Positions 25,209 to 32,251 of a stretch of DNA of 32,626 nucleotides are shown in pieces; position 1 is the first letter of the stretch; each line of letters opens with the position of its first letter. The DNA lies in contig JBHGYD010000018.1 of assembly GCA_041920415.1 (NCBI GenBank), positions 1-32,626 on the forward strand. The letters run 5' to 3'. The notes below the pieces were generated by a model, which was not told where the DNA came from, searched no databases, and worked only from the letters and a program-made list of their open reading frames with translations. Position numbers and translations under genes: made by a program. The stretch comes from JBHGYD01 sp041920415 (GTDB lineage Bacteria > Bacillota > Bacilli > Bacillales > Anoxybacillaceae).

Positions 25209-25832
25209 ATGAAAAAAGTTTTTATTTCATTACTGTTTAGTGCGATGTTATTGAGTGTCAGTGTACCACAAAAGGCTCATGGTCAAGGGACAACCACCTA
25301 TATTGTTCAACCAGGAGATAGTTTGTGGAAAATTGCGGTTCGCTATCAAGTAGGATTATCGGAAATTATTGAAGCGAATCCACAATTTTCTAACCCTCAT
25401 TTAATTTATCCAGGACAAAAAGTATATGTTCCGATTTTAGACAATGTGAAGCAAATTGAAAACGAAGTAGCGCGTTTAACGAATCAAGAGCGGGCAAAAT
25501 ATGGATTGCCGCCGTTACAAATCGATTGGCAATTGGCGCGAGTAGCTCGCTATAAATCTGTTGATATGCGTGATAAAAATTATTTCCAACATGATTCACC
25601 GACATATGGTTCACCATTTACGATGATGAAAAACTTCGGGATTAGTTACCGCACGGCAGGGGAGAATATTGCGGCTGGTCAACGTACACCGCAAGAAGTT
25701 GTCAATGCGTGGATGAATAGTCCAGGACATCGGGCGAATATTTTGAATAAAAACTTTACACATATCGGTGTTGGTTATGCTAAAGGTGGCTCGTATGGTC
25801 ATTATTGGACGCAAATGTTTATCGGAAAATAA
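25209..25832 (+). CDS. Secreted LysM-CAP domain protein (YkwD/SCP-like)
   Basis: This 207-residue exported protein has a signal peptide at about residues 1-25 (cleavage near AHG-QG). One LysM domain for peptidoglycan or spore cortex binding spans residues 30-76 (YIVQPGDSLWKIAVRY to LIYPGQKVYVP). A CAP/SCP domain spans about 85-205 (LTNQERAKYGLPPL, RYKSVDMRDKNYFQHDSP, TAGENIAAG, WMNSPGHRANIL, YWTQMF). The putative CAP site His and Glu residues (FQHDS, GENIA, PGHR) are present. It resembles YkwD and the N-terminus of the spore protein SafA. The ATG follows AAAGGAGG. It stands between ylbA and ylbB, where B. subtilis has no such gene, and a second CAP gene (ylbC) is 600 bases on. The biochemical role of bacterial CAP domains is not settled. 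Confidence 0.9.
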   Translation: MKKVFISLLFSAMLLSVSVPQKAHGQGTTTYIVQPGDSLWKIAVRYQVGLSEIIEANPQFSNPHLIYPGQKVYVPILDNVKQIENEVARLTNQERAKYGLPPLQIDWQLARVARYKSVDMRDKNYFQHDSPTYGSPFTMMKNFGISYRTAGENIAAGQRTPQEVVNAWMNSPGHRANILNKNFTHIGVGYAKGGSYGHYWTQMFIGK

Positions 25833-25855
25833 ACATAGAAGGAGAGAAATGGAAA

Positions 25856-26281
25856 ATGACAACAGTACGTGATGTCATGACAACGAATGTGGATTATTGC
25901 ACACCACTTGATAACGTGTATGAAGTAGCGGTAAAGATGCGTGATTTAAATGTAGGTGCCATTCCGATTGTAGAAGATGGGCGCTTAATAGGAATGATTA
26001 CCGACCGCGATTTAGTTGTTCGCGGAATCGCTGAAAAACGTTCCGGCTCCAATCAAGTCACGAATGTAATGACTGAAGACTTAATCACCATATCACCAGA
26101 TGCATCAGTGCAAGAAGCAACGGAGCTGATGGCAAGGCATCAAATTCGTCGCCTGCCTGTTGTTGAAAACAACAAACTAGTTGGTATTGTTGCACTTGGT
26201 GATTTAGCGACGAACCAATACTCAGACGAAAGCGCTGGACACGCATTAAGTGCCATTTCAGAACAGAATCAACTTCATTAA
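25856..26281 (+). CDS. ylbB: CBS-domain pair protein YlbB
   Basis: This 141-residue protein is made of two CBS motifs (about residues 8-57 and 72-122), with VGAIPIVEDGRLIGMITDRD and RRLPVVENNKLVGIVALGD as the two hallmark strands. Such Bateman modules bind adenosyl ligands (AMP, ATP or S-adenosylmethionine) and act as energy or metabolite sensors. The partner here is unknown. The start is the ATG at 25856, after AAGGAG and 23 bases from the LysM-CAP stop codon, so the two genes are probably co-transcribed. It corresponds to B. subtilis YlbB. Confidence 0.9.
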   Translation: MTTVRDVMTTNVDYCTPLDNVYEVAVKMRDLNVGAIPIVEDGRLIGMITDRDLVVRGIAEKRSGSNQVTNVMTEDLITISPDASVQEATELMARHQIRRLPVVENNKLVGIVALGDLATNQYSDESAGHALSAISEQNQLH

Positions 26282-26303
26282 AAAGGTAAAGCGGCACGAT
26301 TTG

Positions 26304-26344
26304 AACGAAATCCCTCTTTCAATATAAGGGGATTTCGTTTTTTT
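26304..26344 (+). terminator. ylbB terminator
   Basis: An 11-bp stem (AACGAAATCCC, 26304-26314, with GGGATTTCGTT, 26329-26339) is followed by a T tract. Confidence 0.85.
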
Positions 26345-26345
26345 A

Positions 26346-26376
26346 CGTTTTTTCAATTGAAAAAACGGGCTATAAT
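26346..26376 (+). promoter_or_regulatory. Promoter region of ylbC with a perfect 22-bp palindrome
   Basis: A consensus -10 TATAAT is at 26371-26376. The place of the -35 is occupied by a perfect 22-bp palindrome at 26346-26367 (half-site CGTTTTTTCAA). The palindrome overlaps the expected -35 region, so it could be an operator. It also follows directly on the ylbB terminator T run, so a chance origin from AT-rich sequence is possible. Confidence 0.45.
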
Positions 26377-26412
26377 GACAGTAAGAGATTTTGTAAAGGT
26401 GGGGTTTGCTTA

Positions 26413-27423
26413 ATGAAATGGTTTTTTCTGTTTTTTTTCTTATTGATTGGGTTTTTATATTTTTTCCCTAATAGTACGCCACCTTTAAGTCCTCCTCAAG
26501 AGCAAACGTTACATGAGCGTTCTGAAAAAGAACCAATAGTAACAACCGGAGTGATTTCTTTAATTGGAAAGAATGAGGAAGAAGTGAAAAAACAGTTTGG
26601 ACAGCCAACACGTATCGATGACTCTGCTTATGATTATAAGTGGTGGATTTACAATCAGAATGCGAGTACATATTTGCAAATTGGGATGATGAACGGTCGG
26701 GCCGTTACCGCTTTTATATGTGGAGAACGAGTGAATGTAACACCGTTTCAGGTTGGGCAAACACTTCAAAAGTTGTTTCACACCGTTCCATTATCTTCAA
26801 GTGTTGAAGTATCATTACGCACCGGCACATATCGCTTTGAATTATCAGAACAAGATATGACGTTTCAACCGATTGTTAAAGTTAATGGTGTGTACGTGCA
26901 ACTTTATATTGATCATTTCACTGGAAAAATCTCAAGCATTCGTTTAATGGATGGAGAAACGTTAGTCAAACTACGCCCTTATGAATTAGTTTATCGTGGC
27001 ATTTTACCGTCTACAAAACCTTTGTCTTTAGAAGAACAAAAGAGAGTAGAAATGGCGAATGCACGGCAAATTTTTGAGATTACGAATGTCATTCGCCAAC
27101 GTTATAACGTTACACCGTTATATTGGCACGAGAAAGCCGCTCAAGTTGCTTACGAGCATAGTGAAGATATGAAGGAAAATGGCTATTTTTCTCACGAATC
27201 CCCTACTCATGGTGATTTAAAAGATCGATTGTTGTCAGCAGGGGTTAAATTTCAAATAGCGGGTGAAAATATCGCGGCACAATATACTGACGGAATTGCT
27301 GCTGTTGAAGGTTGGTTAAATAGTAAAAGCCATCGTGAAACATTATTAAGTCAACAATTTACTTATCTTGGCGTTGGCGTTACTGATAAGTATTATACAC
27401 AAGATTTTCTTAAACCATGGTAG
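26413..27423 (+). CDS. ylbC: YlbC: membrane-anchored CAP-domain protein with CAP-associated N-terminal domain
   Basis: This 336-residue protein has an N-terminal hydrophobic anchor or signal (residues 2-20, WFFLFFFLLIGFLYFF). A CAP-associated N-terminal domain (about 48-185) follows, with IGKNEEEVKKQFGQPTRID and the YKWWIYN segment. A CAP domain occupies about 215-336 (NVIRQRYNVTPLYWHEKAAQVAYEHS, GYFSHESPTHG, AGENIAAQY, WLNSKSHRETLL). The CAP His and Glu residues are kept. Length and order match B. subtilis YlbC. The ATG follows AAAGGTGGGG. The final 14 bases overlap the 3' end of the gene on the other strand. Confidence 0.9.
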   Translation: MKWFFLFFFLLIGFLYFFPNSTPPLSPPQEQTLHERSEKEPIVTTGVISLIGKNEEEVKKQFGQPTRIDDSAYDYKWWIYNQNASTYLQIGMMNGRAVTAFICGERVNVTPFQVGQTLQKLFHTVPLSSSVEVSLRTGTYRFELSEQDMTFQPIVKVNGVYVQLYIDHFTGKISSIRLMDGETLVKLRPYELVYRGILPSTKPLSLEEQKRVEMANARQIFEITNVIRQRYNVTPLYWHEKAAQVAYEHSEDMKENGYFSHESPTHGDLKDRLLSAGVKFQIAGENIAAQYTDGIAAVEGWLNSKSHRETLLSQQFTYLGVGVTDKYYTQDFLKPW

Positions 27424-27781
27424 TGGAACGAACGAGATGATAAGTAGCAAACAAAAAGACTCCATTTTTCCACTCTCCATAACAAATTATCGTTTCACCA
27501 ATACGGAAGGATGGCTTTTGTAACGAATCAATAGCCGGAAATTGAATTCGTGCTGTGATTTTCTCATTTTCATGCTGTAACAACAGATCGATTACGTAAA
27601 TTTTATAATTGTAGTAGTAATGCTCTGTTTTTTCTTGAATGCCAGTAATCGTTCCTTTAACCCATGCTTCTTCGGTTACTTTTCCGATTTGAAGCCATTG
27701 GTTGTAAAATTGCTTCCGCTCCTTACGTGTTATGTAATAAAAATAAAGAAATAACACGGGAATTACAATGGCCGTTACCAA
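27410..27781 (-). CDS. Hypothetical membrane-anchored protein overlapping ylbC
   Basis: I do not recognise this 123-residue protein. It has one N-terminal transmembrane helix (residues 2-18, VTAIVIPVLFLYFYYI) followed by a basic stretch (TRKERKQ), then a beta-rich domain of about 90 residues (WVKGTITGIQEKTEHYYYNYKIYVIDLLLQ...), perhaps OB-like. The TTG start at 27781 has GGGGG 8 bases upstream. It is the only minus-strand gene between ylbA and ylbG and its 3' end overlaps ylbC tail to tail. Coding is supported by codon pattern and the ribosome-binding site. No B. subtilis counterpart is known to me here. Confidence 0.65.
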   Translation of the reverse strand: MVTAIVIPVLFLYFYYITRKERKQFYNQWLQIGKVTEEAWVKGTITGIQEKTEHYYYNYKIYVIDLLLQHENEKITARIQFPAIDSLQKPSFRIGETIICYGEWKNGVFLFATYHLVRSTTMV

Positions 27782-27898
27782 AATGGTTGCCCCCTTTTCA
27801 TTACCATTGTATCAAAAAATGGGCGCACACCATATCCATTTCTTCGATAATATATGGTAGATAAGTGTTGATGAATGAAGAGGGGGTAGAGGAGGATT

Positions 27899-28285
27899 AT
27901 GACAAAAAATCTACATCCTTCAGTGGAGAAGTTCAAACGTTTTGTGAAGAAACATCCAAAAATCATTCAAGAAGTGCGTAAAGGTCATAAAACATGGAAG
28001 GAGTTTTATGAAGATTGGTATTTATTTGGCGAAGAAGATGAAATTTGGAATCAATACAAAGAAGAAAAAAGAGAGCAAAAAACAGAAAGCAGTAATTTTA
28101 TGAACAAAATTGTGTCAACATTAAAAAATATGGATGTAAACGAAATGCAGCAACATATTGCCAGTGTTCAAGAAGCGATTTCTGCGATTCAAAATGTCAT
28201 TGGGCAGTTTCAAGGGATGAAACAATCCCAATCTTCGTCAGCTGTTCCTCACGAGCATCATCCGTTTTCATTCCGGAAAGATTAG
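27899..28285 (+). CDS. ylbD: YlbD-like putative spore coat protein
   Basis: This 128-residue hydrophilic protein has the conserved N-terminal module HPSVEKFKRFVKKHPKIIQEVRKG then KTWKEFYEDWYLFGEEDEIW. A helical segment (MNKIVSTLKNMDVNEMQQHI) and a Ser/Gln/His-rich tail follow. It corresponds to B. subtilis YlbD, annotated as a putative coat protein. That function is inferred from homology. The ATG follows AGAGGAGG, and ylbE starts 12 bases after the stop codon. Confidence 0.87.
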   Translation: MTKNLHPSVEKFKRFVKKHPKIIQEVRKGHKTWKEFYEDWYLFGEEDEIWNQYKEEKREQKTESSNFMNKIVSTLKNMDVNEMQQHIASVQEAISAIQNVIGQFQGMKQSQSSSAVPHEHHPFSFRKD

Positions 28286-28297
28286 AGGTATAACTTG

Positions 28298-28531
28298 ATG
28301 AGAAAAGAAGTAGTGCAGTATATAAAATCAAAGACGTTGCTGCAAAAATTTATTCGCGAACAACCAAATTGGTATCGTACCTTGTCTCGTCATCCGAACG
28401 AGCTACAAGGATTCGAGCTTGCCGCACTTCATTATTATGAACAAACGCTTCCGCATAAAGTAGAAAAAATAGCGAATTCGTTAGAAATGGCTTCATTAAT
28501 GCTTCATATGTTTCAAGCGATGCGGGATTAA
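28298..28531 (+). CDS. ylbE: YlbE-like protein
   Basis: This 77-residue basic protein has the YlbE family pattern: VQYIKSKTLLQKFIREQPNWYRTLSRHP at residues 6-33, then FELAALHYYEQTLPHKVEKI. The function is unknown, and it is always paired with ylbD. I chose the ATG at 28298, 8 bases after GAGGT, over a TTG one codon upstream. Confidence 0.85.
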   Translation: MRKEVVQYIKSKTLLQKFIREQPNWYRTLSRHPNELQGFELAALHYYEQTLPHKVEKIANSLEMASLMLHMFQAMRD

Positions 28532-28544
28532 TTTTTTAAAAAAA

Positions 28545-28579
28545 GCAAAGACTACTCCGTAAAGGAGTGATGTCTTTGC
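28545..28579 (+). promoter_or_regulatory. Hairpin sequestering the ribosome-binding site and start codon of the next gene
   Basis: GCAAAGAC (28545-28552) pairs with GTCTTTGC (28572-28579), and ACTCC (28554-28558) with GGAGT (28564-28568), around the loop GTAAA. The GGAG of the Shine-Dalgarno and the TTG start (28576-28578) both lie in the paired 3' arm. Read on the minus strand the same hairpin is followed by seven T residues, so it could also end antisense transcripts. Confidence 0.65.
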
Positions 28580-28974
28580 GAAAACGAATGATGGTGTTCG
28601 CCCTTTTTACGTCTGTTTTAGTTGCATGTGGAAATAATAAAACAGAAACACATAAAAATATGTATGACGCGATTCCGGTCATTTCCTCACATTCGGAACG
28701 AACGTTACATGTAAAACATCAAGTACGAGGAAAAGATGTATTCATTGAATGCATTGTTAACGAGTTTACATTTAAAAAAGGAAAACGAAATAAAGTAGAG
28801 GGTGAAGGACATATTGATTTATACTTGAATGGTCAAAAAATGAACGAGATTTTTACTGCCGCTTTTGTTGTAAAAGGATTGCCAACAGGGAAGCATACCA
28901 TTCATCTCGAACTCGTTCATAACGATTCGAGTAAATACGGTTTATCGCATGAATTTGAAGTGAATATTCCTTAA
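28576..28974 (+). CDS. Small secreted lipoprotein, unknown function
   Basis: This 132-residue protein has a basic start, a hydrophobic core (MVFALFTSVL) and lipobox LVAC at about residue 17, so it is a predicted lipoprotein. The mature domain of about 90 residues looks like a beta sandwich. It contains the GEGHIDLYLNGQKM strand-turn-strand and GLPTGKHTIHLELVHND, a pattern recalling DUF4399-type domains, where a His replaces the Asp seen here. The start is taken as the TTG at 28576, 8 bases after AAAGGAG. An ATG at 28570 would be only 2 bases from the site. It is inserted between ylbE and ylbF, a place that is empty in B. subtilis. Translation may be limited by the hairpin described at 28545. 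Confidence 0.72.
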   Translation: MRKRMMVFALFTSVLVACGNNKTETHKNMYDAIPVISSHSERTLHVKHQVRGKDVFIECIVNEFTFKKGKRNKVEGEGHIDLYLNGQKMNEIFTAAFVVKGLPTGKHTIHLELVHNDSSKYGLSHEFEVNIP

Positions 28975-28980
28975 ACAATG

Positions 28981-29007
28981 GTCTGACGAATAAGTCAGAC
29001 TTTTTTT
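28981..29007 (+). terminator. Terminator of the lipoprotein gene
   Basis: Stem GTCTGAC (28981-28987) pairs with GTCAGAC (28994-29000) and is followed directly by TTTTTTT. Confidence 0.9.
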
Positions 29008-29092
29008 ATGAATCGTTGTGATGCCAGCGCTTCCGCTTTTCTTATTTGCTGTTGTCGTGATATCATTACATTGGAGGTGCAAATGTAAAGTG

Positions 29093-29539
29093 ATGATTGC
29101 AACGCTCGAGCGGCTCGAGATTTTAAATAAAGCCGAGTTGTTGGGAAAGATGATCGTGAAGTCAGAATTAGCGGAGCAATATCGATTTTGTTTACAACGA
29201 TTGAAGAACGATCGCGTTGCCCAAGAGATTATCGCCCGCTTTACAAAAGCGAAAGAGCGATATGAGGAAGTGCAACGCTTTGGTAAATATCACCCAGATT
29301 ATCAAACCATTATGAAAGAAATACGTGAGGTCAAAAGGGAGCTTGATTTGCACGAAAGTATTGCTGCTTTTAAAAAAGCAGAAAATGAATTGCAATCATT
29401 GTTAGATGAAATTAGTGTATTACTTGGAAACGCTGTATCCGAGCAAATTAAAGTGCCGACAGGAAATCCGTATTTTACTTCCTTATCTAGCTGTTCAGGC
29501 GGCTGTGGAGCGGGAGGAAGTTGTGGTTGTCGCGCGTAA
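29093..29539 (+). CDS. ylbF: YlbF, RNase Y specificity factor (Y-complex)
   Basis: This 148-residue protein of the YlbF/YmcA family works with YmcA and YaaT to direct RNase Y cleavage. In B. subtilis it is needed for competence, biofilm formation and sporulation. A helical hairpin core (about 10-115; QRFGKYHPDYQTIMKEIREVKRELDLHE is the family block) leads to the conserved tail VPTGNPYF and the Cys cluster CSGGCGAGGSCGC. The cluster matches the iron-sulfur cluster ligands reported for the Y-complex. The ATG at 29093 gives the family N-terminus MIATLE. A GTG one codon upstream is nearer to the GGAGGTG site (10 versus 13 bases) and may be used instead. Confidence 0.93.
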   Translation: MIATLERLEILNKAELLGKMIVKSELAEQYRFCLQRLKNDRVAQEIIARFTKAKERYEEVQRFGKYHPDYQTIMKEIREVKRELDLHESIAAFKKAENELQSLLDEISVLLGNAVSEQIKVPTGNPYFTSLSSCSGGCGAGGSCGCRA

Positions 29540-29574
29540 AACATTGTGTACATTCGTAAAAGGGGAATCGGTTT

Positions 29575-29856
29575 ATGTTTCCGAAGCGTCAAGGAATTAT
29601 TGTTTGGTTACATTCACTAAAACAGAGTAAACATTTACGGAAATTTGGCAATATTCATTACATTTCCAAGCGGCTTAAATATGTTGTTTTATATTGCAAT
29701 ATGGAAGAAGTCGATGTAATCATGAAAAAAATTGCCGCATTGCCGTTTGTAAAACAAGTCCAGCCTTCTTATCGTCCGTTTTTAAAAATGGAGTTTGAAT
29801 CAAAAGGCGATAAAGAAAAAGAGCAGCATTACAAGTTAGGCTATTCAGCAGAGTAA
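29575..29856 (+). CDS. ylbG: YlbG (DUF2129/UPF0298) protein
   Basis: This 93-residue cytoplasmic protein opens with RQGIIVWLHSLKQSKHLRKFGNIHYISKRLKYVVLY, the UPF0298 signature, followed by MEEVDVIMKKIAALPFVKQVQPSYRP and a charged tail. It is of unknown function and always follows ylbF. The ATG follows AGGGG, and the gap to the ylbF stop is 35 bases, so the genes are likely co-transcribed. Confidence 0.9.
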   Translation: MFPKRQGIIVWLHSLKQSKHLRKFGNIHYISKRLKYVVLYCNMEEVDVIMKKIAALPFVKQVQPSYRPFLKMEFESKGDKEKEQHYKLGYSAE

Positions 29857-29893
29857 AGGCTGATTTTCCTCGGAAAGTCAGCCTAATTTTGTG
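29857..29893 (+). terminator. ylbFG terminator
   Basis: A stem of about 11 bp (AGGCTGATTTT arm with AAAGTCAGCCT, one wobble) and a short loop are followed by AATTTTG, directly at the ylbG stop codon. Confidence 0.75.
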
Positions 29894-29914
29894 TTGCCAC
29901 AGCGATGTAAGCAA

Positions 29915-30032
29915 CTCGCCTCCGCTTTTCTTGATGTCTAGCTCGGCTCGCAACGCTTTGCGGAAAATAACCTTCCTCCGTCGAAATGCAAGCATTTCTC
30001 GTCGGAAGAACATTTTCCTTCAGCGTTAGGCG
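29915..30032 (+). repeat. Structured repeat, copy A
   Basis: The unit opens with CTCGCCTCCGCTTTTCTT (29915-29932), repeated exactly 118 bases later. It folds into one long interrupted stem: AACGCT 29952-29957 with 30022-30027; GGAAAAT 29962-29968 with 30012-30018; CTTCC 29972-29976 with 30004-30008; CG with CG; and GAAATG 29983-29988 with CATTTC 29993-29998 around a CAAG loop. No credible gene lies in it. Confidence 0.75.
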
Positions 30033-30150
30033 CTCGCCTCCGCTTTTCTTATTGTCTAGCTTCAGCGGCCAGCCGCTCGGGGTCAAATAACCTTCTCCCT
30101 TGAGGTGGCAAGCACCTCTTCGGGCGAAGAACATTTGCCCATCGCGGGAG
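30033..30150 (+). repeat. Structured repeat, copy B
   Basis: The same opening 18-mer is at 30033-30050. The same fold is kept with different bases: CCGC 30073-30076 with GCGG 30144-30147; CAAAT 30084-30088 with ATTTG 30133-30137; CTTC 30092-30095 with GAAG 30126-30129; CCC with GGG; and GAGGTG 30102-30107 with CACCTC 30113-30118. The internal-loop sequences AATAACC and GAACATT are shared with copy A. Confidence 0.75.
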
Positions 30151-30157
30151 CCAGGAT

Positions 30158-30233
30158 GGCGACATTTCGCCGTTGCCCACAGGACGTGGGCGGTATTTAG
30201 GCGAAATTGCCGGCGCTTTCGCTTTTCTTATTG
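30158..30233 (+). repeat. Third structured hairpin and partial repeat end
   Basis: ATTTCGCC (30164-30171) pairs with GGCGAAAT (30200-30207), enclosing GCCCAC (30175-30180) with GTGGGC (30186-30191). A third, partial copy of the repeat end, CGCTTTTCTTATTG, follows at 30220-30233 and supplies the stop codon of the minus-strand gene that ends at 30228. Confidence 0.65.
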
Positions 30234-30617
30234 AAGTGGTGGGATGAATCGATTCATTCGCATAATGCCGATTAAATGTTGGTAATATAGCTCGACTTCC
30301 GCAAAAAATGTCGATGGTTTTACTTCTAAATGAATAATTTCGCGTTCAAGTTCTTTTGCTAATTGGGCAAACAATTCATACCGCTTGTTCGGTTTGACAT
30401 AAGGATTTGGAATACCTTCCCGGCAAATATATAAAGGTTGAAATTCTCCTGGGTCGGTCGGATGAAGAACAACGACACAAGAAGTTACTGCTTGTCCATT
30501 TTTTACTGTATGGAGAGCAAAAAGTCCAGATAATCGATGGCGATTCGCTTTTGCAAGCTCAATTAGCTCGTAAATGTCCGAATATCCTTCCCCTAGCTCA
30601 ATAAATCGCTGAATCAT
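30228..30617 (-). CDS. DUF7147-like conserved protein
   Basis: This 129-residue soluble alpha/beta protein opens MIQRFIELGEGYSDIYELIELAKANRHR and continues with a strand-rich middle (LFALHT, SCVVVLHPTDPGEFQPLYICREGIP). It ends with a helix pair including ELEREIIHLEVKPSTFF. I associate this with the Bacillaceae family now called DUF7147, whose members have been mislabelled methylthioribose kinase. The protein is far too short for that enzyme and has no kinase motif. The start is the ATG at 30617 after AAGGGGG. Its last codon lies in the partial repeat copy, so the C-terminus may have been reshaped by the repeat. Confidence 0.72.
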   Translation of the reverse strand: MIQRFIELGEGYSDIYELIELAKANRHRLSGLFALHTVKNGQAVTSCVVVLHPTDPGEFQPLYICREGIPNPYVKPNKRYELFAQLAKELEREIIHLEVKPSTFFAEVELYYQHLIGIMRMNRFIPPLQ

Positions 30618-30774
30618 GAGCGATTCCCCCTTTCTGTTTCTCTCCAACTCATTACTTTACCATTGTTTATGAAAAATGAAAATGTTTATAAACAAATTTC
30701 GACATTTTTGTACAAACCATGTATATTTTCTGATATCTTAATAATAAGAAATGAATTAAACGAGGGATTGCATC

Positions 30775-32190
30775 ATGGTAAGAACGACCATTATAATGAT
30801 GATTCTTCTTCTAGGAATAAGTGGTGGGGTCGCGTATATGCAATGGCGTGATTATGAAAAGGTAAACAGGGGAAACGATGCAACGCCACTAGTCCACCAT
30901 ATCGATATTCGCGATATTGGCAAACAGCTTGAAATAAAGCAAGAAGTGAAAGGACTAGCAAACCCATCATATGAAATCATTCTTCCAAACGGGGTCAAAC
31001 ATGTTACGTGTACAATCGGAAACGGAAAAACATGCACAATCAATCAACGGAATGGAAAATCGTATATTCAAGTTAATGGACAGGATCGTATCGAATTTCA
31101 TTATGTGATTTCATTGCCATCATCGAAAACGCTTTGGCTTGAGCATTGGTCAGTGATGATTCTTTCCAAACAACCTCAACATTTCGATGTTCAGCTTGTT
31201 GACTTTACAAAGAAAAACGGAATGTGGTTGGCTGGAGCTCCGTTTGAAGGTCGTGTGAAGAAAGAGTCGTTCATCCTTTATTCATGGTCACAGACAAAAC
31301 TGCTCTCATTTCCGCTTTATTTCCAACCGATGGAAGTAAAGAAAAAAGTATATGGAAATGTGGAAGTGTATGCGCGAAATGAAATGAGTGAAAACGAATG
31401 GAAGAACATGAAAGTAAGCGAATTAGTTGACATTCCTTCATTAACGATTGTATTTTCCCCATTTAAGGATAAACATGTTTCACCGACGTTCATTGTCGTT
31501 CCTGAAACCGAATCGCTTCCGTCTATTCAAGCAGAATATATGCGTGCGTACTATGCTTCTTATTTTTTACAAAATGGGACGATGGATAAATGGGTAGCGG
31601 ATTTATTAACTGCATTAGCGCTTAAACAACAGGCTATAACACCACAAGCGAAAGCCGTATTGCAACAGTTCAATCAGCAACTGACTGAAGACGAAAAGAA
31701 CGCTTTTGTTGCTTACGTTTTAAAACATAAAGGGGAGCCGTTGACTCCTAAAGTACTTGATACAGCGTTAACGAAATCACATTTAGGAGCGACTACATAT
31801 TTTACCGATCTGTCCAATAAAGGAAATTCTATTTCTCTTGTTTTTACGAAAGAGGGTCATATCTATGTTAACAGTGCCTCTCTTCAAGGAGAAAAAGCTG
31901 TTTGGCAAAATGGGGAGCTTCTATTGCCGTTTACGGAGGTTATGGGACGGTTAGGATATAAAGTAAAGAGGTCTGGTGCAGCGGTTTTTATTGAAAAAGA
32001 ATATAATCGCTGGCGTTTTTTCGTGAATTCCCCTATTTATATGCAAGGTAATGATAAGTTTGGAACTGATTCGATTATTATCCACGATATCAATGGGAAG
32101 TTATACATGAGTAAGAATATGATGCAAGAATGGTTTTTCGTTCAGGTTTGGGAAACAGGTCGTGATGTTTATATTAGTGGAACTCGATAA
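30775..32190 (+). CDS. Membrane-anchored stalk-domain protein
   Basis: This 471-residue protein has an N-terminal signal-anchor helix (residues 5-22). A large extracytoplasmic region of about 330 residues follows, with a beta-rich first part (residues 40-120) and a helical part near 255-330. A C-terminal module of about 120 residues resembles the copper amine oxidase N-terminal-like 'stalk' domain: GHIYVNSASLQGEKAVWQNGELLLPFTEVMGRLGYKVKRSG, then SIIIHDINGKLYMSKNMMQEWF. Such domains are thought to bind cell-wall polymers or support surface proteins. The function is not known. The ATG follows CGAGGG at 8 bases. It is divergent from the DUF7147-like gene. Confidence 0.75.
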   Translation: MVRTTIIMMILLLGISGGVAYMQWRDYEKVNRGNDATPLVHHIDIRDIGKQLEIKQEVKGLANPSYEIILPNGVKHVTCTIGNGKTCTINQRNGKSYIQVNGQDRIEFHYVISLPSSKTLWLEHWSVMILSKQPQHFDVQLVDFTKKNGMWLAGAPFEGRVKKESFILYSWSQTKLLSFPLYFQPMEVKKKVYGNVEVYARNEMSENEWKNMKVSELVDIPSLTIVFSPFKDKHVSPTFIVVPETESLPSIQAEYMRAYYASYFLQNGTMDKWVADLLTALALKQQAITPQAKAVLQQFNQQLTEDEKNAFVAYVLKHKGEPLTPKVLDTALTKSHLGATTYFTDLSNKGNSISLVFTKEGHIYVNSASLQGEKAVWQNGELLLPFTEVMGRLGYKVKRSGAAVFIEKEYNRWRFFVNSPIYMQGNDKFGTDSIIIHDINGKLYMSKNMMQEWFFVQVWETGRDVYISGTR

Positions 32191-32251
32191 TGGAACGTAA
32201 GTGTGTTATTTGTTGTCGTATCATAGATTTATGATGTTTGGGTAAACCGCT

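Noticed and set aside
29883..30134. Minus-strand reading frames within the repeats
   Set aside because: Two frames share repeated peptide pieces because the DNA repeats. There is no ribosome-binding site, and the base pattern is explained by RNA stems.
29915..30233. CRISPR-like array
   Set aside because: Only two full copies and one partial copy of a 118-base unit are present, with no short regular repeats, no unique spacers and no cas genes.
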